Shown: positions 7,210 to 15,404 of the stretch, piece by piece
Layout: every line of letters starts with the position of its first letter
Numbering within the stretch: the first letter of the stretch is position 1
Program-made: the position numbers and the translations under genes
Notes under the pieces: generated by a model
What the model saw: only the letters and a program-made list of their open reading frames with translations
Told to the model about the DNA's origin: nothing
Databases searched by the model: none
NCBI GenBank assembly: GCA_937959395.1
Contig: CALGLR010000006.1
Location: 1-56,535, forward strand
Source: an uncultured Flavobacteriaceae bacterium
Lineage (GTDB): Bacteria; Bacteroidota; Bacteroidia; Flavobacteriales; Flavobacteriaceae
DNA length: 56,535 nt
Direction: 5' to 3'

Positions 7210-7316
7210 ATATAAACACATGAAACGAGCTTGCTAAAAAGTTTTAACACCCAAGGAAATGATCACTAGCGAACAGCATGTGTCCCTTAAAAAGCAACAT
7301 ATATAAACACATGAAA
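7210..7316. repeat. 16-bp direct repeat before the phosphotransferase gene
   Basis: atataaacacatgaaa occurs at 7210-7225 and again at 7301-7316, where it contains the start codon of the next gene. The 91-bp period suggests an old local duplication or insertion that separated a former leader from its gene. No mobile element is recognisable between the copies. Confidence 0.55.
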
Positions 7317-8348
7317 TTTATCTTATTCTGTTTAAACAATTATGCGTTCTCTATTTTAGAACCCATAAGCGTGATACTGCAAGAGAAAAAACATGATTAT
7401 ATTTGGTATGTTGCTCCTAAAATAAGTAACGACCTTCCTTTTAAAACTGAAAATCATACCACTTCAATTTCAAAATTAAAGGCCTATAAGAGTGATGTTA
7501 TTTTTGCTCCAGGTAATGAAGTTCCTTATTTTTTAAGAGGTCTTAAAACACAAATATTTCATGGTTTGGCAGGAGAGAAAAAAGGTCATTTTAGGATTCG
7601 ACACTATTTTGATTTATATCTTACTCAAGGTCCTTATTTTACTGAAACATTTAATCATTTAAAAACCATTCATAAGGATTTTGATGTTATTGAAACTGGT
7701 TGGCCAAAATTAGATGTTTATGGTCAAAATAAAACGGCTCACAATTCATATAAAGACCAATTATTAAAATTATATAAAGCAAAAAAAATAATTCTTTATG
7801 CGCCAACGTTTTCTCCAAAACTAACCTCGGCTCCTTTTCTATTAGATGAATTAAAATCTCTTGCTACCCATAAAGAATACCTTATTCTTTTAAAATTTCA
7901 CCCTTTAATGAATGAAGAATGGGTTAAAAATTATAAAGACCTTGCTAAAAACACAGATAATATTGTTTTTCAATCTGAAAATGACATCACTAAATTTTTA
8001 TTAATTTCTGATCTTTTAGTAAGTGATACATCTTCTGTTATTTATGAATTTATCCTTTTAGACAAGCCTGTTATTACTTTTAACAATATTTCAGGTACTA
8101 TAAAATGGGAAAATAGTAACGATTATACCAAACTTAATGAATTGGTGGAAACCACAATTATTAACGATTCTTTCCAAAAAAATAGAGCAGAAATTATTGC
8201 CGCTTATCATCCATACGACGATGGAAAATCTGCCTTAAGAATGGTAGAAGCCGTTGAACATTATTTAAAAGATAAAAAGGTTCCAGAAAAGCGAAAAATT
8301 TCTACATTTAGAAAACTTAAAACTCATTACAAACTAGCCTTCTCATAA
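7311..8348 (+). CDS. CDP-glycerol glycerophosphotransferase family protein
   Basis: A 345-aa protein resembling the TagB/TagF (CDP-glycerol:poly(glycerophosphate) glycerophosphotransferase) GT-B superfamily. Segments supporting this are TGWPKLD, LYAPTFSPKL, LKFHPLM and the C-terminal SDTSSVIYEFILLDKPVI, where an SD..S.xxE run binds the CDP moiety. In Gram-negative bacteria such genes decorate LPS with phosphoglycerol or related groups. The cytidylyltransferase-like gene lies just upstream and an LPS-core GT2 gene 23 bp downstream. The start at 7311 (MKFILFCLNNYAF) is preferred over the in-frame ATG at 7278, which adds 11 unconserved residues. Confidence 0.75.
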   Translation: MKFILFCLNNYAFSILEPISVILQEKKHDYIWYVAPKISNDLPFKTENHTTSISKLKAYKSDVIFAPGNEVPYFLRGLKTQIFHGLAGEKKGHFRIRHYFDLYLTQGPYFTETFNHLKTIHKDFDVIETGWPKLDVYGQNKTAHNSYKDQLLKLYKAKKIILYAPTFSPKLTSAPFLLDELKSLATHKEYLILLKFHPLMNEEWVKNYKDLAKNTDNIVFQSENDITKFLLISDLLVSDTSSVIYEFILLDKPVITFNNISGTIKWENSNDYTKLNELVETTIINDSFQKNRAEIIAAYHPYDDGKSALRMVEAVEHYLKDKKVPEKRKISTFRKLKTHYKLAFS

Positions 8349-8371
8349 AAGGATTATTTAAATTAAAACTA

Positions 8372-9127
8372 GTGCATAAACTAACAGCAATTATTCCTAC
8401 TAAAAATGAAATTAATAACATTGAAGCCGTTATTGCTTCTGTTAATTTTGCTGATGAAATATTAGTCATTGATAGTTTTAGTGAAGATGGTACTTTTGAA
8501 AAAGCAAAAACAATAGCTACTAAAGTAATACAACGCAAATTCGATTTTTATGGCGCCCAAAAAAACCATGCTATTTCTAAAGCAGAACACCAATGGATCC
8601 TTTTAGTTGATGCAGACGAACGTGTTACCCCAGAATTAAAAACTGAAATTCTTTCTGTTTTAAATAACAATAAAATCGATCATAATGCTTTTAGTATAAA
8701 ACGTATTAATCATTTTATGGGACAACGTGTTAATTATAGTGGTTGGCGTAATGATAGTGTTATTAGGCTTTTTAAAAAAGAGGCTTGTAAATATGATAAT
8801 AGACATGTACATGAGTCACTACAGGTAAATGGTACTATTGGTAAATTAGAACATAAATTTCTACATTATTCTTATCGCAGTTTTGACCTATACATGGAAA
8901 AAATGAATCATTATGCAACGCTCCAGGCTAAGGATTACGATAAAAAAACAGGGGCTTTAACTCCCTATCATTTTATAATAAAACCCTTTTGGGGATTTGT
9001 AAAACATTATATTATACAAAGCGGGTTTAGAGATGGTATTGTTGGTTTAACCATTGGTTATGTACAAGGTTATGTTGTATTTATGAGATATGTAAAACTG
9101 TGGTTGTTACGTAAGAATAGAGATTAA
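8372..9127 (+). CDS. glycosyltransferase family 2 (WaaE/KdtX-like LPS core)
   Basis: A GT-A fold transferase of 251 aa, with IIPTKNE at the N-terminus, D80-A-D82 as the DxD metal motif followed by ER, and a WRNDSVIRLFKK segment. This pattern is typical of LPS-core beta-glycosyltransferases related to WaaE/KdtX. The C-terminal 60 residues are hydrophobic and aromatic and may bind the membrane. The start codon is GTG. It follows the phosphotransferase by 23 bp and is probably in its operon. The donor sugar is unknown. Confidence 0.85.
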   Translation: MHKLTAIIPTKNEINNIEAVIASVNFADEILVIDSFSEDGTFEKAKTIATKVIQRKFDFYGAQKNHAISKAEHQWILLVDADERVTPELKTEILSVLNNNKIDHNAFSIKRINHFMGQRVNYSGWRNDSVIRLFKKEACKYDNRHVHESLQVNGTIGKLEHKFLHYSYRSFDLYMEKMNHYATLQAKDYDKKTGALTPYHFIIKPFWGFVKHYIIQSGFRDGIVGLTIGYVQGYVVFMRYVKLWLLRKNRD

Positions 9128-9189
9128 TCTCAATATTACTTCTTTTAGCTTAAATTAAGTACAATTCTTATTAATGCTATCTTAATTTT

Positions 9190-9226
9190 AATGTCGGGTT
9201 GAGCCTTTCGACTGCGCTCAAGGAGA
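9190..9226. repeat. short REP-like element (ctttcgactgcgctcaagg type)
   Basis: ttgagc at 9199-9204 pairs with gctcaa at 9216-9221 around ctttcgactgc. The element is more GC-rich than its surroundings and lies between two convergent genes. It resembles the widely dispersed 'tgagcgcagtcgaaag' intergenic repeats of Flavobacteriia, and may act as a terminator for both genes. Confidence 0.55.
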
Positions 9227-9242
9227 CATATAACCTAGATTC

Positions 9243-10004
9243 TTATTTTTTCTTCCAGAACTTTACTGTTTCTTTTAAACGTCTTCGTCTATGATAGCTT
9301 TCTTGGAAATCTTGAGTATTTTTCCACATGAGTTCAAACACTTCTTTATAATCTTTACCAATACATTTTGCATATTCATCACTCATGATTTCTACCATAT
9401 ATTTATGAATAGATAATTTCGCAAAATTCTTAATTCTTTTTTCAAAAGAAAGATCTTCAAAAATCATTCGATTTAAATCTACCAGAAAGAACTCGTATTT
9501 AGTCCCTTCTATTTTAATAAGTGTATTTCCTGGAGAATGGTCTAAAAAGTTTATTCGATTTTCATGAAGTTTAAAGGTAAATCGTGTAAAAGCCCTTAAA
9601 ATAGCTTCATAATTAGGGATATCGAAAGATTTTGTTAACTCTCGATAGGTCATATCATAACTTAAGTGCTTACTTATATAATAGCTTTTACCAAAAAATA
9701 GAGCCGATTTGTATTCATAAAACCCAACTGGATCTGGAGTCCCTATGGCTTTTTCCTTTAAAATATTTGCATATTCGAAAGAGCGCTGGGCTTTACTTTT
9801 TCTAAAAAAATTATAGGCTATTTTATTAATAAGATTAGGAACTTTAAACGATTTTATATTTAAAGTTTCATTTTCAATAGGAAAAAGGCGTAAACTATTT
9901 CGTTGTTGATTACCAAAAGAACTTCCTTCAGAATCATAATTTAAAATGAAATGATCTAAAGTCTTTTCAATAGCTTTATATTCTGTATTAATAACCTTAT
10001 TCAT
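9243..10004 (-). CDS. lipopolysaccharide kinase (InaA/WaaP/KdkA-like)
   Basis: A 253-aa protein with a kinase-like fold of the LPS kinase families that phosphorylate Kdo or heptose. Catalytic-loop features are INFLDHSPGNTLI, with D155xxxxN160, and D176 in FLVDLNRM as the metal-binding Asp. YYISKHL around 108-114 fits the hinge. It ends a three-gene leftward run: two GT2-like genes lie upstream, and its start overlaps the preceding gene by 8 bp, indicating coupled translation. The target is probably the inner-core Kdo, given the setting. The fold call is good; the exact sugar is inferred. Confidence 0.8.
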   Translation of the reverse strand: MNKVINTEYKAIEKTLDHFILNYDSEGSSFGNQQRNSLRLFPIENETLNIKSFKVPNLINKIAYNFFRKSKAQRSFEYANILKEKAIGTPDPVGFYEYKSALFFGKSYYISKHLSYDMTYRELTKSFDIPNYEAILRAFTRFTFKLHENRINFLDHSPGNTLIKIEGTKYEFFLVDLNRMIFEDLSFEKRIKNFAKLSIHKYMVEIMSDEYAKCIGKDYKEVFELMWKNTQDFQESYHRRRRLKETVKFWKKK

Positions 10005-10800
10005 TACCTAAATATTTATTAACACCATTAGTCGTCCAAGTACTATTATTTCTTACTGTTTCTTGTTCAATTTCGCTATTAATTGTTGCTTTATCTCTAG
10101 ATTCTCCTTTATGATAGATATGAAACACAATACCTCTATACCGTAAACGCCTGGCCATTAATTTTTTGTTATGGAATCTAAACATGAGTTCAGAGTCTTC
10201 TCTACCCCAGCCCGTAATGTCTTCATTATAACCATTTACAGCTATAAAATCTGATTTAAAAAACGACGTATTACAACCTCTAAACTTTGTTGAAAATTCT
10301 CCTTTTTGTTTATAAAACTGACTTAAAAAAGGAACATAAAGCGCTCGTGTTCTTTTTTTAATTCCTTTTGAAAACGTATTAAAATGAATTTGTTTGTTTT
10401 TAAATAAAGCAGGCAAATGTGCTTTCTGTATGTTTACTCGAGAGCCAAATAAATAATTATTTTTTTGAGCAAATTCAAGATGATCTTTAATAAAATTAGA
10501 ATGCATAATACAATCACCATCTACTTGAATAATGTATTCCCCTTTAGCTTTTACAATCGCTTTATTTAATATGTGCGATTTTCTAAACCCATTATCTTCA
10601 TGCCAAACATGATGCAATGGAATCTTAAATTCTTCCTTAAATTTTTCAATGACTAACTTTGTTTTAGACGTTGAACCATCATCTGCAATAATAATCTCTT
10701 CAGGAAGTTGGGTTTGGTTTTTAACACTTAATAACACGAGCTCTAAGGCTTCAGGCCATTTATAAGTTGAAATAACTAATGTATTTGAAAAATAATTCAT
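9997..10800 (-). CDS. glycosyltransferase family 2
   Basis: A 267-aa GT-A transferase. It has the nucleotide-binding IIADDGSTS (D40-D41), the DxD motif VDGDC at D94/D96, and a late GWGREDSELMFR segment with E201-D202 as candidate catalytic residues. That last segment is typical of GT2 enzymes with a GT27-type C-terminal half. The start overlaps the stop of the upstream gene by one base and its stop overlaps the LPS kinase start by 8 bp, so the three are one operon. It likely adds a sugar to LPS; the donor is unknown. Confidence 0.88.
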   Translation of the reverse strand: MNYFSNTLVISTYKWPEALELVLLSVKNQTQLPEEIIIADDGSTSKTKLVIEKFKEEFKIPLHHVWHEDNGFRKSHILNKAIVKAKGEYIIQVDGDCIMHSNFIKDHLEFAQKNNYLFGSRVNIQKAHLPALFKNKQIHFNTFSKGIKKRTRALYVPFLSQFYKQKGEFSTKFRGCNTSFFKSDFIAVNGYNEDITGWGREDSELMFRFHNKKLMARRLRYRGIVFHIYHKGESRDKATINSEIEQETVRNNSTWTTNGVNKYLGNE

Positions 10801-11702
10801 TAGTTAAAATAGGATTCAAAGTTAATTTTGCTTCTATTAAAAACCTTTAAAAACTTAAACCATTGTCCAAAATTCTTATTCTTTAAAAAAGAAGCGCTCA
10901 CTTTTAAATCGTCTTTTTGTTCTACTAGCTCTCGTATCTCTTCTATATTTTTAGAAGGAAAATAATCTAAGCCTTTCCATATAGTGGGATCTAAATAAAA
11001 TAAGTTCTTTAGCGTTCTATAATTGGTTTCGTCTGCTTTCTTCCATTTAGATAGAAACTCATTATTTATCTGGTGACTATGTCCCCAATTATCTAATTTA
11101 AATTTTAAATCTTCTTCGGTTCTAGACAAACACTCGTGTAGTAATATGTTATTGGTATATATAACACGTTCTTTTGTGTTTCTAGCACGTTTATAATTAG
11201 GATAATTTGTAGTCAACATGACCTTAGTGGGTTCATTTACATATAAAATACCATTGTCTAAATACTTATATATGTTTATTAAAAACCCAGCGATTTGAAC
11301 GGGTGTCTTTTCTGGATGATCTAAAAAAGAATCATAGCTTCTTAATGTTTTTACATATTTATCAAAATCTATAAAAATTTCATCGGCATCTACTTGAACC
11401 AACCAATTCCCAATTCCCATTTTTTGAGATAACAAGTAGCGCTCTCTGGTATCATTTTGAATCGTTGTTAATTCTGGAACATAAAAATTGTCTTTATAGA
11501 TTTCAATTTTATTTTCAGTATCAAACGTCTTTAGCCAATCAAAAAAAGCTGGATCAATATCAAAATGGGTCCCTTTCCAAGTACGCTGCTCATGATCTAA
11601 TGCAATAAAAATTTTATCTGCTTTATTATATACCGGAGGAATAGAGAGTTTTAGTTTCTCATAATCGTAAGACATTAAAAGGCCAACTACAATGTTTTTC
11701 AT
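10800..11702 (-). CDS. glycosyltransferase family 2-like protein
   Basis: A 300-aa protein starting MKNIVVGLLMSYDYEKL, with LVQVDADEIFID as its DxD motif (D105, D107). The fold appears GT-A-like, but the N-terminal third lacks the classic DDGS loop, so the donor preference is uncertain. It is the first gene of the three-gene leftward operon. The longer in-frame ATG at 11765 adds 21 residues that lie over the divergent gene's leader; 11702 fits the promoter box at 11729-11736. Confidence 0.75.
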   Translation of the reverse strand: MKNIVVGLLMSYDYEKLKLSIPPVYNKADKIFIALDHEQRTWKGTHFDIDPAFFDWLKTFDTENKIEIYKDNFYVPELTTIQNDTRERYLLSQKMGIGNWLVQVDADEIFIDFDKYVKTLRSYDSFLDHPEKTPVQIAGFLINIYKYLDNGILYVNEPTKVMLTTNYPNYKRARNTKERVIYTNNILLHECLSRTEEDLKFKLDNWGHSHQINNEFLSKWKKADETNYRTLKNLFYLDPTIWKGLDYFPSKNIEEIRELVEQKDDLKVSASFLKNKNFGQWFKFLKVFNRSKINFESYFN

Positions 11703-11728
11703 AAAAATTTTAGTAAAACTCGTAACGC

Positions 11729-11736
11729 CAAAAATA
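11729..11736 (-). promoter_or_regulatory. -7 box TATTTTTG for the GT2/GT2/LPS kinase operon
   Basis: An exact TAnnTTTG match on the minus strand, 26 bases before the ATG at 11702. Confidence 0.5.
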
Positions 11737-11799
11737 CATAAACTATGTACAGATATGTTAAACAATGTATTATTTTTACAACATATTAAAATTACAACT

Positions 11800-12759
11800 T
11801 TGCAAAAAAAAATATGTGTTATAAGTTTTGATCATTGGAATTACGATCATCATATCGTAAAAGCTCTTAATAATTTAGGTCATGATAGTTATCACATAAA
11901 ATTTGGAGATTATGACCACAAAAACTTAAAAGATAAAGTCACTAATACATTAAGTAAAGTTTTAACAGGTAAGAATCTTAAAAAAATTAGACGCCAAGAC
12001 TATGTTTTAGAGCAATTAGAATCATTAGGGAAGCAAGATAAAATATTGGTTATTAATCCTGAAGTGATTAGTCTTAAACACCACTTAAAAATCAAAAAAC
12101 ACTGTAAAGAATATATTGCTTATTTATATGATAGTGTTAACAGAAACCCTGTACAACATTTATTAAATGATGTCTTTGATACTATTTTTTCTTTTGATAA
12201 AAATGATATTAAAACTTATAATTTTAAAGAAACCAGTAATTATAATTATTTAGAAAAAACGGCTATTAATAACGCACCAACTTATGACGCAACTTATGTT
12301 GGCTCTTTTGATTCCAGACTATCAGAATTAATTTTACTTGTAAATAAAATGAAGGCGATTAATATTAACTATGAATGCCTTGTTGTTGGAAAAAACAAAG
12401 ATTTAAACCATTTAAAAGAAGAACACAGCGATTCAATTAAATTTATTAGTCGAAAATTATCTCAAACAGAATTGATAGACCGTTACAAAGATTCAAAAGT
12501 AATTATAGACTTAATAAGACCAGAGCAAATAGGTCTAAGCTTTAGGCATTTCGAAGCTTTAGCATTGCAAAAAAAAATAATTACTAACAATAAGAATGTA
12601 AAAAACTACTCTTTTTATAATTCAGAAAATATTTTTGTTTTAAATGACGGTAAGTCACTAGAAAAATCATTTTTTGATGCTCCTTATTCTAGCTTAGATC
12701 CAATAATTTATAACCAATTTACTATAGAAAATTGGGTGACTAAAATTTTTAATTTATAA
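11800..12759 (+). CDS. GT4-like glycosyltransferase, start uncertain
   Basis: A protein of about 319 aa with a GT-B-like organisation. An N-terminal Rossmann half starts KKICVISFDHWNYDHHIVKALNNLGHD. A C-terminal half holds APTYDATYVGSFDSRL, and a donor-binding region carries RPEQIGLSFRHFEALALQKKIITNN. Close relatives are glycan-locus transferases. The start is unclear: TTG at 11800 gives a natural N-terminus (MQKKICVISFDHW), whereas ATG at 11755 adds 15 residues and ATG at 11692 adds 36. The 3' end overlaps the convergent gene by 11 bp. Confidence 0.7.
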   Translation: MQKKICVISFDHWNYDHHIVKALNNLGHDSYHIKFGDYDHKNLKDKVTNTLSKVLTGKNLKKIRRQDYVLEQLESLGKQDKILVINPEVISLKHHLKIKKHCKEYIAYLYDSVNRNPVQHLLNDVFDTIFSFDKNDIKTYNFKETSNYNYLEKTAINNAPTYDATYVGSFDSRLSELILLVNKMKAININYECLVVGKNKDLNHLKEEHSDSIKFISRKLSQTELIDRYKDSKVIIDLIRPEQIGLSFRHFEALALQKKIITNNKNVKNYSFYNSENIFVLNDGKSLEKSFFDAPYSSLDPIIYNQFTIENWVTKIFNL

Positions 12760-13963
12760 GATTTTTTAAAGTAGCTTCTGTTTCCTGAATTGAAAATGGT
12801 TGTAATATGTTCTTCGAATAGTCGCTAACTGCATTCCAAAGTGTTTTGTTCGTGTACATTTCAATAATTTTTTTGGATAAAGTATCTGCATCATTGGCGA
12901 TCATTGCTTCGGCATGATTTCCGAAATTGAAACCTTCTGCTCCAATATCAGTCGTTACTATTGGCAAACTATACTCTAAGCTTTGCCCTATTTTTCCTTT
13001 TATTCCTGCTCCATAACGCAGCGGCGCAAAAAAGACACGTGAATTATAAAAATAGGTTGATACATCATCAACAAAACCTAAAACTTTAAAATTGTCTGCA
13101 TTTAATTTTAATACCGATTCTGTTGGATAACTCCCAACAATGTCTACTTTAATTTCTGGGTGCGTTTTCCAAACCATTGGCATAATTTTGTTATGTAAAA
13201 ACAATACGGCATCCTCATTTGGTCGGTGTCTAAAATTACCTATAAATAATATGTTTTCTCTTTTTTCAAAAGGGTTGAATGCATTAGGCTTCTCAAAATA
13301 CTGATGAATATTACTTACGACGGTAAATTTTTCAGGTTGATTGTAATGTTCTAGCACCAAATTTCTATCTGTTTCAGAGATCGCAAAAATAAGATCTGCT
13401 TTTTTACAGTTTTCAAGTTCTAGTTTTAAATAATCTTGAGCTGCTTTTTTTGTTTCGGGTTTGTTATTTTTTTCCCATTCTCTTAATAATCTTATGTAGT
13501 GAAAATCACACATATCGAAAATTAGTTTAACCGCATCGTTTTTCTGCTTTATAAAATCTGCATACTTTTTAAACATTTTCGGCCGGTGTAACCACGCATA
13601 ATTCATTCTGGGCGCCACCCATTCTACAAATTGATTTTTAGTGACTAATTTTTTTTCGAAAACTGAAGGCTCATAAACTTGAACTCCCATTTCTTTATAC
13701 CATTTAATATAATCGCTTTTGTACTTATACTGCTTATAATCGGCAAGTAAAAACACACCTATATTGTTTTTTAATAATAAAGTGATGATCTCTTTTAGTC
13801 TTCTTGAACCAGAATCTTTATTAAACTCTGGAATTATCTCATCGATAAATAAAACATTTACTGGTTTAAAATCAAAATTCTCAATATTAAATTGAATATT
13901 CTGTTTGATTAATTTGTTTTTTAATTTCCAGTTTCTATAGTTTGTTTTTAATGTTTTATACAT
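12749..13963 (-). CDS. glycosyltransferase family 4
   Basis: A 404-aa GT-B retaining transferase. The C-terminal GT1/GT4 donor domain is clear: ENILFIGNFRHRPNEDAV, then FFAPLRYGAGIKGKIGQSLEYSLPIVTTDIGAEGF with the conserved E7E-type acidic residue. The N-terminal half contains VLFIDEIIPEFNKDSGSRR, typical of GTs that take a lipid-linked or glycan acceptor. Transcribed alone and leftward from a -7 box at 14040-14047. The sugar is unknown. Confidence 0.9.
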   Translation of the reverse strand: MYKTLKTNYRNWKLKNKLIKQNIQFNIENFDFKPVNVLFIDEIIPEFNKDSGSRRLKEIITLLLKNNIGVFLLADYKQYKYKSDYIKWYKEMGVQVYEPSVFEKKLVTKNQFVEWVAPRMNYAWLHRPKMFKKYADFIKQKNDAVKLIFDMCDFHYIRLLREWEKNNKPETKKAAQDYLKLELENCKKADLIFAISETDRNLVLEHYNQPEKFTVVSNIHQYFEKPNAFNPFEKRENILFIGNFRHRPNEDAVLFLHNKIMPMVWKTHPEIKVDIVGSYPTESVLKLNADNFKVLGFVDDVSTYFYNSRVFFAPLRYGAGIKGKIGQSLEYSLPIVTTDIGAEGFNFGNHAEAMIANDADTLSKKIIEMYTNKTLWNAVSDYSKNILQPFSIQETEATLKNLIN

Positions 13964-14039
13964 TCCATTAGGTCTTTATTTTATTCTTTTTTCAACTTGA
14001 AATCTCAAGAAATTAGGTGTCGATTTTCATTGTGAAAAA

Positions 14040-14047
14040 CAAATATA
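14040..14047 (-). promoter_or_regulatory. -7 box TATATTTG for the GT4 gene
   Basis: An exact TAnnTTTG match on the minus strand, 76 bases before the ATG at 13963. Confidence 0.45.
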
Positions 14048-14090
14048 ATATCTATTTATAACTTCTCTTGTAATCCCTTATGCTACTTTA

Positions 14091-14098
14091 TATATTTG
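14091..14098 (+). promoter_or_regulatory. -7 box TATATTTG, possible promoter of the rightward GT2
   Basis: An exact TAnnTTTG match on the plus strand. The leader to the ATG at 14328 would be about 225 bases and would contain the whole of palindrome copy E. Confidence 0.4.
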
Positions 14099-14126
14099 TC
14101 TTAAACATAGAAAACTCTAATATTTA

Positions 14127-14297
14127 AACCCGATTTATGCATTAGAACTTCGTTATGAATCTGAAAGACGCAATAAACATTGATGTTTTCTTGATTTCAG
14201 CATAGCATCGCTATGGTTAAATTAAAAAATATAGTGGAACGACAATGTTTGAAGTGGTTTTCGGTTGTAATAGATTTTCTAATGCATAAAACGGGTT
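14127..14297. repeat. intergenic long palindrome, copy E (171 bp)
   Basis: The outer arms aacccgatttatgcattagaa (14127-14147) and their near-exact inverse (ending 14297) frame a centre catagcatcgctatgg at 14201-14216. The architecture matches copies A-D but the terminal sequence is a third class. It fills nearly half of the 364-bp gap between divergent glycosyltransferase genes. Confidence 0.75.
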
Positions 14298-14327
14298 AAA
14301 GAGATTTATCACCAGACTAGTGTCCTA

Positions 14328-15392
14328 ATGAAAGAATTACTAATTTCAATAATAATACCATGCTATAATGGCGAAAAACACATTGCCAAAACACTTAATA
14401 GTGTTTTAGAGCAAACCTATTCCAATTGGGAATGCATCGTTATAAACGATGGTAGCACAGATAATTCTGAAGCGGTCATAAAAAATAGTTCTCTAACTAA
14501 TCCTAAAATTAAATATTTTAAACAAAATAACAAAGGTCTTTCTGAGACTAGAAATGTAGGAATGGATCATTCTAAAGGGGAATTTATTTTTTTTTTAGAT
14601 GCTGATGATTTACTAAGTAAAACGGCTTTGTTTGATCTTTATAAGCTAACTCAAGAACAAGAAGTAGATGTTGTTTATGGCAAAATTGCCATAACTTCTG
14701 GACAGAATACTACTGTAACAGGTTATTTACAACATTCGCCACCAAATAATAAAGTGCTTTTTAATAAAAACAAATCCTTAATTCCAACAGTATTAAATGA
14801 ACCTCTTATATGTGTGGCATGGAATAGGTTATATAAAAAAAGGTTTTTAATAGAGAATGCTATACGCTTTCAAAAAAACATTTTACATGAAGACGAATTG
14901 TGGCATTTCGAAGTCCTTTTCCATGCTAATTCTATAATATTATCAGATAAAGTAACACATTTTTATAATTTTAGTAATCCAGATTCAATTACTAATAATT
15001 TCAAATTAAAAAATATAGAATCCTACCTTTTCATTTTAGACTTTATTTATGAAAAATATTATCGAGACGAACGATACTCAGATTATAGAGACCGCATCGC
15101 GGCTTATTTAATATATCTACAAATAATTACCATTCAGCACACTTACAAAAAGCTTCCCAATGCTGATAAACAAAAATCTAAATCGAATATTATTACTGTT
15201 TTTAATAAATTGAAAAATGTAAAGCGGTCTAAACCTATTTTAAATAAAAAAGAAGAAGCATTACAAAATAGATTTCAAAAATTCTCTCATAAAAACCCCG
15301 ATACTATCGCAAAAATATTAAAATATCATCAATCAAAAAGTATTAGAAAAAAACTTGCGTTTTATATTCTATTATTGAAAGAGTTCTTTTAA
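14328..15392 (+). CDS. glycosyltransferase family 2
   Basis: A 354-aa GT-A transferase. It has the full N-terminal signature SIIIPCYNGEKHIAKTL, IVINDGSTDNS, the GLSETRNVG loop and FFLDADD as the DxD motif. After about residue 230 the sequence is Lys-rich and helical, as in many O-antigen GT2 enzymes. It is transcribed alone and converges with the leftward three-gene unit, with 12 bp between stops. Donor and acceptor are unknown. Confidence 0.9.
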   Translation: MKELLISIIIPCYNGEKHIAKTLNSVLEQTYSNWECIVINDGSTDNSEAVIKNSSLTNPKIKYFKQNNKGLSETRNVGMDHSKGEFIFFLDADDLLSKTALFDLYKLTQEQEVDVVYGKIAITSGQNTTVTGYLQHSPPNNKVLFNKNKSLIPTVLNEPLICVAWNRLYKKRFLIENAIRFQKNILHEDELWHFEVLFHANSIILSDKVTHFYNFSNPDSITNNFKLKNIESYLFILDFIYEKYYRDERYSDYRDRIAAYLIYLQIITIQHTYKKLPNADKQKSKSNIITVFNKLKNVKRSKPILNKKEEALQNRFQKFSHKNPDTIAKILKYHQSKSIRKKLAFYILLLKEFF

Positions 15393-15404
15393 CACGTCTT
15401 CATT

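Noticed and set aside
11814-11830. Frameshift in the run of A bases at the start of the GT4-like gene
   Set aside because: Restoring the ATG at 11814 to the main frame is not possible with one indel without losing the conserved first residues; a TTG start explains the gene more simply.
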